Both the position numbers and the translations under genes were made by a program. The notes beneath the pieces were generated by a model. That model did no database searches. It was not told where the DNA came from and saw only the letters and a list, made by a program, of their open reading frames with translations. A stretch of 64,000 bases of DNA from assembly GCA_025603075.1 (NCBI GenBank), contig MU626260.1, forward strand, positions 124,001 to 188,000, written 5' to 3'. The stretch is from Neoconidiobolus thromboides FSU 785. Its lineage: Eukaryota > Entomophthoromycota > Entomophthoromycetes > Entomophthorales > Neoconidiobolaceae. Shown in pieces: positions 12,592-24,818 of the stretch (its first letter is position 1; each line of letters opens with the position of its first letter).

Positions 12592-12698
12592 ATATGGGAG
12601 TGTTTTTTTTGACTTCATTATTTTTTCCACTTTTTAAGCGCTATTTGAGTGGAAAGATTGTAGTAAAATTCTTAAACACAAAAATACATCCCCATATT
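12592..12698 (-). repeat. MITE-like element, copy B (reverse)
   Basis: Read on the minus strand it starts ATATGGGGATGTATTTTTGT and continues through AGAATTTTACTACAATCTTT and ACTCAAATAGCGCTTAAAA to CACTCCCATAT. It is nearly identical over the left two thirds to copy C at 12899, and it lies in inverted orientation to C. The pair could fold back in a transcript. Confidence 0.75.
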
Positions 12699-12898
12699 CT
12701 ATAAACACCTTTCCTCATGTAGATATTTACTTGCTACACTTTTTTATTAAAAAAAATGCAAAATATTTAAAATAGCAATATTTAAAATAGATCTAATTCA
12801 ATATTTCATTCACTATAAATATTGTGTTTAATCATATATGTTAATTCAAATGATAATATAAATAATCTTCTTTACGATTTTATTATTTTATAATATAG

Positions 12899-13000
12899 AT
12901 ATGGGGATGTATTTTTTTGTTTAAGAATTTTACTACAATCTTTCTACTCAAATAGCGCTTAAAATGGAAAAATAATGATATTAAAAAAATAGCCCCATAT
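12899..13000 (+). repeat. MITE-like element, copy C (forward)
   Basis: The cleanest forward copy, with ends ATATGGGGATGT and AGCCCCATAT. The core reads ACTCAAATAGCGCTTAAAA then TGGAAAAATAATGA. It lies head-to-head with copy B. Confidence 0.75.
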
Positions 13001-13915
13001 TATTCATTCGAAAGTACAACAACACACTATTAACTTAGGATAGTGGTAACTTTAACACGATATTATATGCCAAATAAATCTAACTTGTAAAGCTATATTA
13101 TAATCGAATAAGGTTAATTTTTATAAATTTTAAACTCATTGATTTTTTACTATTGTAATATGACTGTTTTACAAAGTGTTGTATAAATCGTAAGTATATC
13201 ATAATTCATTTTTATTATAAAATAACTAAAAATTTTAATAGCTAATTTATTGTTTCTAAACTACTTTTTTTAAAGAATCTACAAAGTTTAAGTCAGTAGC
13301 ACTCTATTTCTATTTATAATAGATAAATGTAATAAAAAATAAAATGTGATTTTAACAGTTATTAGCTAAAGTTTTTTATTGAAATAACAATATAGGCAGG
13401 TGCCTTTTATCCTTCAATATTAGCTGTTATTTTACTTTATTCTATTTTACATTATAATAAGTACACTAAAATATGATAAAAGAATTTTCCCACATAAATG
13501 TTTTTTAAAATTAAATTATTTTTAAAATAAGCCACCAAGAAAAAATAATTTATTTCAAAACCACATCACTTCACATAGAATGACTTATTGTAATGTTAAA
13601 AATTGATGCAAATTCATTTTTTTTGTATGTGTACTTTAATATTATCAATATTTAAACCTTATTTAATTTCAAAATAAAATAAAATAGTATTTATCTAGCT
13701 AAACTTCAGAATTTATCATATTAAGTTTAAAAGCCGGTTAAAATCACTAAAATCTTTTGATAATCTCATCATGGATCAAAATTGATTATATTTTTGATTT
13801 GATTCTTTAAAATTTAGCCAACCAATTAAACTATAAAAATCGACTAATAAAAAACTGAAGCAAATAAAACATAAAAACAAAAATGCGAAATGATTTGTTT
13901 CTCGAAATCAAGTAA

Positions 13916-13922
13916 CCAATCA
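13916..13922 (+). promoter_or_regulatory. CCAAT box upstream of NDUFS1
   Basis: CCAATCA lies about 134 bp before the NDUFS1 start codon. The HAP/NF-Y complex binds such boxes and activates respiratory genes in fungi. Position and motif fit, but function is inferred, and CCAAT also occurs by chance in AT-rich DNA. Confidence 0.4.
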
Positions 13923-14055
13923 AAGCAAGTGACTATGAAGATGCAGAGATTAGATTAAATAAATTTAATCTAAATTATATTGATTTAATTTTTAACTGTA
14001 TGTACTTTTGAAGCAATCAAAGTCAAGCTTCCACTTATAAATTACAATACAAATC

Positions 14056-16281
14056 ATGATGCGTTTAAATTCAAAATCGATATCATTACGCTATATAAAT
14101 CACATTAGTAAAGGTAACTATCATTAATGGTAAATGAATTTTTTTTAATCTTTAAATAAAGGTTTGAGACAATTCTCCACCTCAAAAAGTAGTAAAAAAG
14201 AAGTAGAGATCTTTATAAATGGAAATTCTATTAAAGTTGAAGAAGGCTCAGCACTTATTCAAGCATGTGAGAAAGCTGGAGTTGACATTCCAAGATTCTG
14301 CTATCACGAACGTTTAGGTGTAGCTGGTAATTGTCGTATGTGTTTAGTTGAACTTGAAAAATCTCCTAAACCAGTTGCTTCATGCGCTTTCCCAATTATG
14401 CCGGGTATGAAAGTTCATACTGATACTCCACTTGTAAAGAAAGCTAGAGAGGGTGTTATGGAATTTTTACTTTCTAATCATCCTTTAGATTGTCCAGTTT
14501 GCGATCAGGGAGGAGAATGTGACTTACAAGATCAATCTATGAGATATGGTTCCGATCGTTCTCGTTATCTTGAACCTGCAGGTAAACGTGCTGTAGAAAA
14601 TAAAAACTTTGGTCCTTTGGTTAAGACTATCATGACTCGTTGTATTCACTGTACTCGTTGTGTACGTTTTGCTAACGAAGTTGCTGGCGTTTCTGAACTT
14701 GGGACTTCTGGACGTGGTAATGACATGCAAATAGGCACTTATATTGAAAAAACTTTGAACTCAGAAATGTCTGGTAATATTATTGATCTTTGTCCCGTTG
14801 GTGCATTGACCTCAAAACCATATGCTATGACTGCTCGTCCTTGGGAATTGAAAAAGACTGAGAGTATTGATGTTATGGACGCTGTGGGCAGCAATATCAG
14901 AGTTGATTCTCGTGGTACTGAAGTTATGCGTGTCCTCCCACGTTTAAATGAAGAAGTCAATGAAGAATGGATCTCAGATAAAACTCGTTTTGCTTACGAT
15001 GGTCTTAAGAGACAACGTTTAACTTTACCATTAGTTAGAGAAGGTTCCCGTTTTACCCCTTCAACATGGGCTGATGCTTTAGAGATTATTGCATCTAAGA
15101 TCAAATCAGTTGATCCTAAAAGTATTAAAGCCATTGCAGGACAACTTGCAGATGCTGAAAGTTTAGTTGCTCTTAAAGATTTATTCAACAAACTCGGATC
15201 AGAAAACTTAACATTAGAAGGAAACAATGGAGATAAGAAAGCAGTTTATGAAACCGATTTCCGTTCCAATTATATTTTCAACTCTTCAATTCTTGGTATT
15301 GAAGAAGCTGACTTAGTTCTACTTGTTGGTACTAATCCACGTCATGAAGCACCAATTATCAACTCTAAAATTCGTAAATCATATATTAACGGACAGCTTG
15401 ACGTAGCATTAATTGGAGAAGAAGTTAAACTTACATGCGATTACAGTTATTTAGGAAGTGATGCAAGCACTATTTCTGAACTTATATCAGGAAAGGGTGA
15501 ATTCGCCAAACGTTTAGCAGAAGCAAAGAAACCTATGATTATTGTTGGTTCAGGAGTTGCTGAATCTGATAATGCTGCTTCCACTTTCTCAGAAATAGCC
15601 AAATTAGTTGAAAAATATCAATCCAAGTTCATTCAAGAAGGATGGAATGGATACAATTTACTTCAACGTGATGCTAGTCGCACTGCTGCTCTTGATATAG
15701 GTTACTCTTCTAACCCAGCTAACCAAACTGAGCCATCTCTTGTTTACTTATTAAATGCTGATAATATTACCACTAAAGATGTTCCAAAGGGCGCCTTTGT
15801 AGTCTATCAAGGTCACCATGGTGATGTTGGTGCACAATATGCTGATGTTATTTTACCAGGCTCTGCCTACACTGAAAAGAATGCTACTTACGTCAATACT
15901 GAAGGAAGATCTCAACAAACAAGATCTGCAGTTCCACCTCCAGGAGCTTCCCGTGAAGATTGGAAGATTATTCGTGCATTATCTGAAGTTGCAGGAGCTA
16001 CATTACCATATGATGATATTGTTGCTTTACGTGATCGTATGAGTGATGTATCCCCAACCTTAGTCTGTTATGATGAAATTGAATCAACAAGCATCTCACC
16101 ATTATTAGGATTAAGCCAATTAATTTCCAAAGATTCTAAAGCTTCTGGAGCTTTATTAAATCCATTAGGTGACTTCTATCTTACTAATCCAATTGCTAGA
16201 TCATCTCCTACTATGGCTAAGTGCTCCACCGCATTCACAAAAGGCGAAACACTAGATGAACCTCAAGCAGCTTTTGCTTAA
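14056..16281 (+). CDS. NDUFS1: NADH:ubiquinone oxidoreductase 75 kDa subunit (complex I)
   Basis: Two exons, 14056-14113 and 14162-16281, encode 725 residues. Exon 1 plus the first codons of exon 2 give a mitochondrial presequence ([20 protein letters not shown] then LRQFSTSK), rich in Arg/Ser and poor in acids. The mature protein begins with a 2Fe-2S ferredoxin fold ([15 protein letters not shown] plus a later Cys). It then carries the His-Cys motif [19 protein letters not shown] and the 4Fe-4S motif [10 protein letters not shown], with CPVGAL further on. A molybdopterin-oxidoreductase-like domain follows. All cluster ligands expected for N1b, N4 and N5 appear present. The subunit oxidises NADH electrons onward within the peripheral arm. 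Its presence shows a respiring mitochondrion and excludes anaerobic fungi with hydrogenosomes. Codon use is less AT-biased than in neighbours, as expected for a highly expressed gene. Confidence 0.97.
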
Positions 16282-16625
16282 ATTTAATATAGTAGTACTT
16301 TTGTTTCCTTTATCGTAGTATTGTCTAGTTGGATTAGATATTTTTATTAAAAATCAAACTTAAAATTAAGATATCTCATTTCATGCTTTCCTATTTTTAG
16401 ATTAAAAAATCATAATAAATTCAATTTGAATATTAGTTTAACTGTATTTAAGCATATTTTATATACTATATTATATTAGTTTTATTTTAAAATATCATAT
16501 TTACTATACTAGAGCAATGTAATAAACTAAATTAATCCCATAAATTAATTGAGCCAAAATGAATTTACTTAAAATAATAATCTAAATAATGAACAAAATT
16601 TATTTTAAAAAAATATAGAATCAAA
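16282..16625. other. Intergenic spacer
   Basis: AT-rich spacer between NDUFS1 and the next gene on the same strand. Nothing recognisable apart from the presumed 3' end and promoter. Confidence 0.5.
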
Positions 16626-17058
16626 ATGCCATTATATGAATTATCATTAATAGTACGACCAAAATTAAATCCAGTAAGATAATTAATGATAATGTGTATT
16701 ACAATGAGTTAACAAAATGATTTAGAATAATATCAAGGATTTAATGAAAAGAAGTGTACAAACAATATGGAACCATAAAGGAGTAGTCACTGAAATTAAA
16801 GATTTACATCAAAAAACTTTACCATATCCTATGAAGCGTCATCAAGAATATTTTCATGCTGGGAGGTAATTTAAAATATATAAGAAGAAAGGTAAATATT
16901 GATAGAATTTACTTTTGTATAGATATTATTTGTTAAATTTTCATGCTAATCCAAACGCTTTGGTTGATCTTGGTAACAAATTAAAAGTAGATCCTAGAGT
17001 TATTAGACATGGTATCATTAAAGTTGCCGATAAAATTGATACTGAACCTAGAGCTTAA
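16626..17058 (+). CDS. MRPS6: Mitochondrial small-subunit ribosomal protein bS6m
   Basis: Three exons (16626-16673, 16726-16865, 16923-17058) sum to 324 nt, a 107-residue protein. It opens MPLYELSLIVRPKLNP, the first beta strand of bS6, then GVVTEIKDLHQKTLPYPMKR and YYLLNFHANPNAL. The end, DPRVIRHGIIKV, matches the bS6 segment that precedes the C-terminus in mitochondrial Mrp17/MRPS6. In bacteria bS6 binds the central domain of 16S rRNA with bS18. Splice phases close without frame error. The upstream neighbour, NDUFS1, is also mitochondrial, though co-regulation is not shown. Confidence 0.9.
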
Positions 17059-17513
17059 TTTTTGTTTTTTATTAAAATAGCAATTAGTAAATAAATTATT
17101 TTTAATCTAGATTTTGATTAGAATGTTTAATGCTTATATAAATGGGTTTTTTTAGGTCAATTACGCCAGTAAATATAAACAAAAGCATCAACTACAAAAA
17201 TTATCTAATAGGAATTTTATTCTCAGATTGCAAGTCAAAGCACCAAGTTTAATACTTTAATTGGATTATTTGAACTGTATATATATGTAGAAATTTAAAT
17301 AATAATATAACTATATTGCTTATTTCTATTAAATATTTAGAAATAATGCTTCAAATATAGAGTTCAAATAAAAGTCAAACAAATCTTAATAAAAATTTAT
17401 TTGAGTAGTTTTTTATTTATATTAAAATAAGTCTAAAGTTTGAAATATGAACTTGTTTAATAAATAGCTGTAATGAACATAAAAATAACAAACTAGTGGC
17501 AAATACTGCTAAC
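17059..17513. other. Convergent intergenic spacer
   Basis: AT-rich DNA between two convergent genes (bS6m and CCDC174). No feature recognised. Confidence 0.5.
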
Positions 17514-18712
17514 TCATATTTTCTTCAAAAAGGCAGCTATTTTGTCTTCAGTTAAAGCTCTACCGCTTCTAATATCTTCTTGAATTCCATTTAGTCGCTT
17601 CTCCCTTAACTTTGCAACTTTATTAATTCTTTCTTCAATCTTACTTTTCTTTATGTTTTGTATAGAAGTGTGTAAAGATCTTTTCAGCTCAGTCTAAATT
17701 AAATAAACAAATGTTTACTTAAGTATTTATTATATTACCTCTTTTCTTAATTTAGTTAATTCTTTAATTTGCTCAGCTCTCTCATCTTCATCTTTTGAAA
17801 ATTTATAAAACCCAACTCCCAAATTTCTTAACTCTATGATTATTAGATCAAACCAAGTAAACTATTTAATCATTACCTTTGTCCCTATCAAAATGTGTAT
17901 ATTCTAAATAAATTAAAACCTATATCGATAAAAATATTTAACAATATACCATTTGCATTTTCTTCTTCCATCTCCTTTTCCCATCTCTGTCTTTCTAACT
18001 CCCTTTCCATATCTTTAGATAATAGCTCAGGCCCATCATTTCTTGGCTTCAGAGATTCAACTTCTTCTCTTCTGCCAACTCTCGTTCTTCCAAACTCATC
18101 AATATATTCGACCCAAGCTTCAGAATCTTCATCTTGTTTCTTATTATCCTATAAAAAGTTAATCTCAGGAAATCTTCTAGAGATCGTTAATTACTGTTTT
18201 TCCTTCCTGTTCCCAAGCCTTCTTTTCAAAATCAATTAACATATTGTCATCCATTTCATTGAACTCTTTTCCTTCTAATAAAGTTAAATTATTTTTAATA
18301 TTACAAAGAGTTGATTACCTTCTAAAAGCTTTTCATAAATCTTTGCTTTTTTTTCAAGTGTTCTTTTTGACAATTCTAAACGTTCCAAGTCTTCCAACGA
18401 TCTTGGGTCTTTATTAACAGCATCCATAGCTTTTCTTTTTTCAATACCAACGTTAGACTTGTCAAACACATCTTTTTTCTTTAAAACTATTTAATTAATC
18501 AAAATATTTTTTAATTTTAAATTACCAGTCCTTTTTTGGCTGGCTTTACTCCTGTAATTTTAAAAACTTCATGCTCTTTTTTAGCCTCTTCTTCACGCCT
18601 AGCTAATTCGGCTTTCAAGTCAAGTATCTAAATCTTCTTAAAACGGCTTTTTTAGTACGTATAAATTACTTACTGTTCCTGCATTAAGTTCAATAACTTT
18701 TTTATTTGACAT
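17514..18712 (-). CDS. CCDC174: CCDC174-like nuclear coiled-coil protein
   Basis: About seven exons run from the start at 18712 (MSNKKVIELNAG) to the stop at 17514-17516. Blocks in order match animal CCDC174: an N-terminal LDLKAELARREEEAK helix, a charged RTLEKKAKIYEKLLEG helix, AWVEYIDEFGRTRVGRRE, and RNLGVGFYKFSKDEDER. Animal CCDC174 is a nuclear protein linked to the exon-junction and splicing machinery. The most diagnostic block is EWVDYVDSLGRSRR in animals against AWVEYIDEFGRTRV here. The protein ends LTEDKIAAFLKKI and lacks the REWDRGKEF-type tail of vertebrate forms, so it is shorter. It is divergent from FANCI with about 0.8 kb between them. Confidence 0.8.
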
Positions 18713-19506
18713 TTTTTATTAATTATATAAAAAGCAAATTTTTACAAAGCACCTGTCATCAATTTTAATTGTTTTGTATAAATTTCATTTTCCCAACTTG
18801 GCTAAAAAACATTATAGGCATTTTCATTTGAAAACTTACTATACTTTTTAGAAAGATTTAACTTTTTATCAATATGCAATGTCTTAAAAAAATCACTGTT
18901 AACATTTTTCACTTTCAATAACCTTGGACTTTTATAAGCAATATGAGGTTTTTAGTTGTAATATATTCAAGTCCATAATTTGTATTACTAAATATACTGA
19001 TTTGATATAATTTAGAGGATTTCTTTTGAGTATTTTAATTTAAAACAATGAGTTTTAATTTCGAAAATTTAAGTTCTTTTCTGTATATTATAAAAAGTTG
19101 ATTACATCTTTCAAAAAGTTAATTAGGTTTCAATGAAAACCTTGGCAGTAAATAAACTATAAATGAAAAATGTAGTCGTTTTATAGATGATTAAGAATAC
19201 TTCGGTAAGAATGAATGTTTTCTTTAAAAATGCATAAATGCTAAGTAGGCTTGTATTAAATAGTTTAAAGTAAAAAATTTATGATAATTCAAGTAATTTA
19301 AACAACTTAAATGATATATTAAAGTGCTTCACTTGAATGCATTTCTACCAGTATTTCAAATGTTACTTGATGTAGCAATTTCTTAGTAATTAGCTATATT
19401 AAGTAATAAAGAATTAAATAGACTTAAACATTTAGCAAATGATTGGCTTAAGTATTAAATAAACTGTGAGCAAAAAAATCGAATTTATACCAGCTTTTTA
19501 TTTAAA
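18713..19506. other. Divergent intergenic region CCDC174/FANCI
   Basis: About 790 bp between divergent genes. It presumably holds both promoters. AT-rich, with no recognisable conserved element. Confidence 0.5.
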
Positions 19507-22500
19507 ATGAATGAAAACCCAATAACAACAGAAGAAATATTGACGATAGGAAGAAATAGAGACTTGGAAGAAATACAATCAATATGGAACCAAAGATATG
19601 ATGAGGTAAATGATATCAATTTATATTTATCTTAAATGTAAATTTTGATTAGGTTTGTATTTTCACAAAAAATACTTTGAATAATGAATTGGCTTTGTTT
19701 TCTCAACAAGATATAGCTGACCTATTTAGCTTCTTAAAATTAACAATGAGTGGTAAATAAGTAATAAAAATGAACGATATTAAACTTAGTCTGATTTTAG
19801 ATAACAAAATAGAAGATGATTTAAGAACAAAGGTTCACATATTTATTTTAGATATATTTGTTAAATGGTAAATTTATTGATTGAAATAAACACATTTGGC
19901 TTAAACATTAGGCTAAACAAAAATGAAAACGAAAGCTCATCGATATATGACACAATTTCCTCAGAAATATTGTTGTGCATTGAAGTATATTATTTATAAG
20001 TTAGTTGAATTTATACTAATATTTTAGATGGAATTATTTTGTCTTGATGCACTAACTTATTTCTTTGATAAATTATTGGAAGATTTGGATAAAGAAAACA
20101 ACATCAATACAAAAATATTTTCGATATTTTCTCAATTTTTAAAATCAATTCAAAACAGTAAAGAAGGCAACGATAGGCTTATTGATAATCCTTCAAAATC
20201 AGATGAATACCTTAACAATATTATTAAGGATTTTTGTACCACTACTAAATGGCCGTCTTCCAAGGCTTCATTGATTATTAATTCATTTAATGAAATCTTC
20301 TTAAGTCAAGATAATTTAAAATTAATTGTAGCTAAAACTGCAAGGTAATGGTTTTTTAAAATAACCTATTTTTTAATAATTTTAAAGTATTTGGTATGAA
20401 ATTGAAATTGATGAGATACCTCCTTTTGTTTATCAATTACTTTTATTGAGCAAAAAGGTAACATTCGTAGTTATTTTATTTTATCTTGTAATTGTAAAGC
20501 GAACAGGGTTTAAAAAATCAAATAATATCCCAAATTATTTGTTATTTTAACAACTATAACATGCCAGAAAAAGATGATAAGAATCAATTTATTGAGAATG
20601 ATAGTTTTACTTACAAAAATTCAGTTGAAGGGACTATTTTATTACATCTACTTATGGCAGTCAAACAAGACCAGGTTTGTTATTTGTTACTGTCAAATAA
20701 ATTTACTTATTGTTTAGAACCTTGGGTTATTCTTAATTAAATTTTTAAAGCTTGGTAAAACTTTATATTTATCGCCGTTTACGCTTTCCATATTATTATC
20801 ATTATCAACAATTCAACGATTTGAAGATGAAGTAAGTATTACACTGTCTATTGGCTGTTATTAAAATTTAGATTTTTAGCTACCTTAAAACATGTTTGCT
20901 TAGCTATTTTGATGATTTACAAAAAATAGACCAATTGAAAGGTAAACAATTACTGTTTAATAATTTTTGTTTATCATGGTAATGATTTATTAGAAATGAA
21001 ACGTTGCTATAATTTCTCATCAATTTCGGAGCTATTTAATATTTTACTATTTAAATCTAAAAATGGGTGGGACCAAGTGAATCATGGTTTAGTTGAATTC
21101 TTTATCTTTATTCTAGATACTGTACCAAAAGCATTTGGTCAAGTTATAGGTAAATAATATGCAAATTAAAAGTCATCTAATCTTTAAAAGAAACTCAGAA
21201 AATACCACCACAAAATGGCTATATGTCTTCTTTAGATCAATCACATTCTTTAGCTAAATTCATCCTTTTGAAAATTTATACGGTAAACCTATCTTCATAT
21301 AATTACTATTATATAATTATTCTTTACTTAGAATATTGAGCTATTCCAACCCACTATATTCGAAAAGATAATCACTAGAATACTGTCTAATTCTGATTCA
21401 ATTCAACAGTATATCAAACTATTTAGTTTAATTATAAAGTCAAGTTTGCATCAATTGCCAATACTTTCATCAAAAGTTAAAGATTTAATACCAATTATAA
21501 TATCTTTATCTCTTTCCACGGCAATGCCTTTGTTGAAAGCATGGATACCAATTATCAAAGTTGTTCCTCCTTTTTTGGACAGTTTAATGATTGTGCTTAA
21601 AAAGGGGGTTTTTACAAGGTAATATCTATAATATTAAGCCAAGTGTTGTACTAATATATATATCAAGATCTCAAGAAAGTCGTAGGGTGTCCGTATATGG
21701 ATTAGTACTTCTACTCAAAACTGCACCATCAGATACTTCAATGAAGACAGAGAATAGCGAGAAAGGGAATGTAAATCCAATTTGTTTAGAAATTTTGGGT
21801 AAGTATGATACAGTAATAGCATATTTTTATAACATGATTTAGGAATTCTAAGTCGCTGCTTATCTCAGCAATCTTCTATTAAAAATGAGCTTTACGAAGG
21901 ATTAATACAATGCTCAAAAGAATGTGAAGTTCTTAAACCATACATTGGCGAGTTTTTAACTGACCACGTAATTTGTTTTACTTTAGTATAACCCAATAAC
22001 TTATGAATTAGGCATTCAACTATCTTAAACTAAAACAAGAAAGTATAACCATTGGAAAGATTAAGCAATGTATTAAACTAAGTAACAATAAGGAATCTAC
22101 TATTATTGAACCCTTGCCGATGCTTTTAAAAGCAATTTTATCATGTATGATAAATAATGCAAACCATCAAAGTATGCTAACTTTATATTTATTAATGCTT
22201 TATTAATATATTTACTAAATATCAAATAGATTATTCGTATATGCAAAAATCAAAACAAATATTTGAGGACCTAGATTTACTACTTAAAGAATCGACATTA
22301 GCTACTCTTGGGTTTGATAAAGAGGCCTTATTCAGTTTAGCAACAACAGAAGGTCGTTTCAATTATTTGCAGCTTTCTCTCATTTTGGGCATATTTGAGG
22401 TAACTATAGCTATTTGAACTGCTATCAAACTAACAATTAAGAATATTGTTGATTACAAACTAAGATATGAAGAAGAAAGTGGATTGGATAGTATCTCATT

Positions 22501-24730
22501 GCTCATTAAAAAATTCCTAAGCTTTTCAGAGAATACCAAAAATAGCAATAAGCAAGAAAAAGGGAAGATAATAGCTAAAAAAGAAACTGAAACAACCTAT
22601 CTATCTATAGACAGTGCCACTAGATTGTTTGAGTTAGCCGCAACTCCATATTCTGATGGTGATGAAAATGGATCACCTTTATCAGAAACTAAAATAATAC
22701 ACTATGTTTTAGAAATATTCAATAGACATTTGGATAAAGTAAACTATTGTTAAGTTTATTTGACAGTACTAAAAATAATAGATTACGAAAAACTTTAGAG
22801 AGGAGATCGATAGTGAACAAAATCCATTACAGATATTTGCTCTTTTAGTCACTGTATTTATTTCAGATACAAAAGATACTTCAATATTGGTAAGCAGTGT
22901 TCTATTTTTTATATAAAATGCTAATTAAGTTAGGATGAAGAATGTCATCGGCTTGGTTATGAGTCAATACTAAAATCTTTAGTCATATTTTATGATTATG
23001 ATTATAAGTTCCAAGAGAATTTTAAAGTGATACTAAATACAGTGTTTAATTATGTAAATATAGATGATTCATTCGAAATAGAAGAAGTTATTTTCCCATT
23101 TATCGGAGACTTAATAGTAACAATATTTTATCTAAACCAAACCATTTTAATATTTTTTAGAGTCATATTAAATATTCAGATAAAAAACTGGCAACGTGTC
23201 AACTTAATATTGTGAATAAATTACTTAAAATATTACTGGATAAAAAACATCAATATAGCTTAAAAGAAGAGCTTATTGAATTGTATGTAAAAAAGATAAA
23301 AGACATCTTTACTGAGACGTTCAAAAATTCAACTGCTACTGATATATCAATATCCAAAGAAATCTTGAAATTTAAACTGAATTTGGGCTATTTCGGTTCT
23401 GATTTTACTATCTTACCTCAACTTGCAGATTGCTTTAGAAATATTCTAAGCAAAATTCGAATTGAAGGAGAGGAATATGAATCCGATGATGAAGAAAATA
23501 GTTATTGCTGTTTGGGCTTCCAACTGAATATTAACCTGAATCTTCCTCCTTGCTTAAATACTATGCTGTTACACATTAATGCTGAATTAGACAACTTTGC
23601 ATTTTATATTCAGTTTATTCACTTGCAGAATAGTTTAGATAAAGGTAGTTAGTATTTTTAAAGCTGAACATTATTAATATTGTTTAAGAAATATTTTTCT
23701 TGATTCAAAATGAAAAAAGTTCGATTCAAGTTGAAAAAGCTATATGTGCCAAACTAAGTGTGTTTGTAAGTGCCTTTAAACTATTAGCAGAGACCCATTT
23801 TAGCGCTAGTTCCACTGAAGAGGTATTAGGATGTTTAAGCAAGTTTTTCAAATTTATGAATAGTTTTATTAAATTCGTAAGTGTTTTTTTAAAATTTGAT
23901 CTCTAATATTGATTTAAATTTATAGAAAATCGCTGCCAAATTGGTATATAATAAAGATATGCTTATTAAGTTATGTGAAAGGATAGGTGAAACCCTATAT
24001 AATAAAGTGTCAACCTTCCTTACACATTTGCTTTCTCTGGATAAAGCAAACGCTACTAAGAAAAGAAAACCTAAATCTGCTGCGAAATTACCTAGGGGCA
24101 AATTTAAAAAAGCAAGTAATAGCAAGGAAATCCGAATTGTATCCAGCTTGGTGCTTAACATTGAAAACTTTGAAAATAGTATGATTCAAATAGCAAAAAT
24201 ATTTAAGGTAATATGATTTAGATTTAATAAGGTACTCACTCAGTTTTTGATATAGCTGGATATTATGCAAAAATTTAAAAGAACAGTAATTAGAGATTAT
24301 AGAATTAATAGGGATATATTCTTAAGATCCCCATCTCCAGAAATAAATTTAAAAGTAAGTTAGTTACAATATGTTAGGATATACCTAAATGATATTATAG
24401 GAGGAAGTAGTATCAAATGAAAATAATGATGACAGTGAAAACGAAGAAAATGATGTAGAGAGTGTTAGCAACAGCAACCATGAAACCCCATCTATAGTAT
24501 TATTGAGCGATAACAATGAAAAAATAACTTCTCCGTCAACTAATGAAACTATTAATAAAAAGAAAAAAAGAAGAAAGAGAACTGTTTCTACCTCTAATGA
24601 AAATGATAGCGATCAAGGATCTACAGAAGAAGTAAACAATGTAGATACTATAGGATTTGAAGAAAATTATGAAGATTATGAAGAAAATGATAGATATGAT
24701 TCAGATATGATAGATGATTCGGAATTGTAA
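19507..24730 (+). CDS. FANCI: Fanconi anaemia group I protein homologue
   Basis: A gene of many exons with short introns, about 1,250-1,330 residues, start MNENPITTEEIL at 19507. The central segment is diagnostic. The block DSLMIVLKKGVF ends an exon at 21618 and joins SQESRRVSVYGLVLLLK from 21666. This matches VLRKAMF...RKSAVAGFLLLLK of vertebrate FANCI with identical spacing. The next exons give NPICLEILG, LSRCLSQQSSIKNELYEGL, as in FANCI rather than FANCD2. The second Lys of VLKK (codon 21602-21604) aligns with the monoubiquitinated Lys523 of human FANCI. The C-terminus is basic (KRKPKSAAK) then strongly acidic (24420-24720), as in animal homologues. FANCI pairs with FANCD2 and clamps DNA at interstrand crosslinks. 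Individual splice sites outside the centre were not all verified. Confidence 0.85.
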
Positions 24731-24818
24731 TTTACACTTACATTACGATAATAAATATTGAATAATGCTTTATCAATTTAATATTTTATTTTATTATAAT
24801 ATTTGTTAAATACTTTTA

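Larger units (their letters stand above)
12394..14055. other. Intergenic region with two facing MITE-like copies
   Basis: About 1.66 kb with no gene seen. It contains two copies of the dispersed element in opposite orientation (12592-12698 and 12899-13000), separated by about 200 bp. The last 150 bp look like the NDUFS1 promoter, with a CCAAT box. Confidence 0.6.

Noticed and set aside
14524-15227. Three minus-strand open frames inside NDUFS1
   Set aside because: Shadows of a strongly conserved gene on the other strand.
19507-24730. FANCD2 instead of FANCI
   Set aside because: The VLKK...LLLLK spacing and the CLEILG...LYEGL block match FANCI, not the FANCD2 ubiquitination region.
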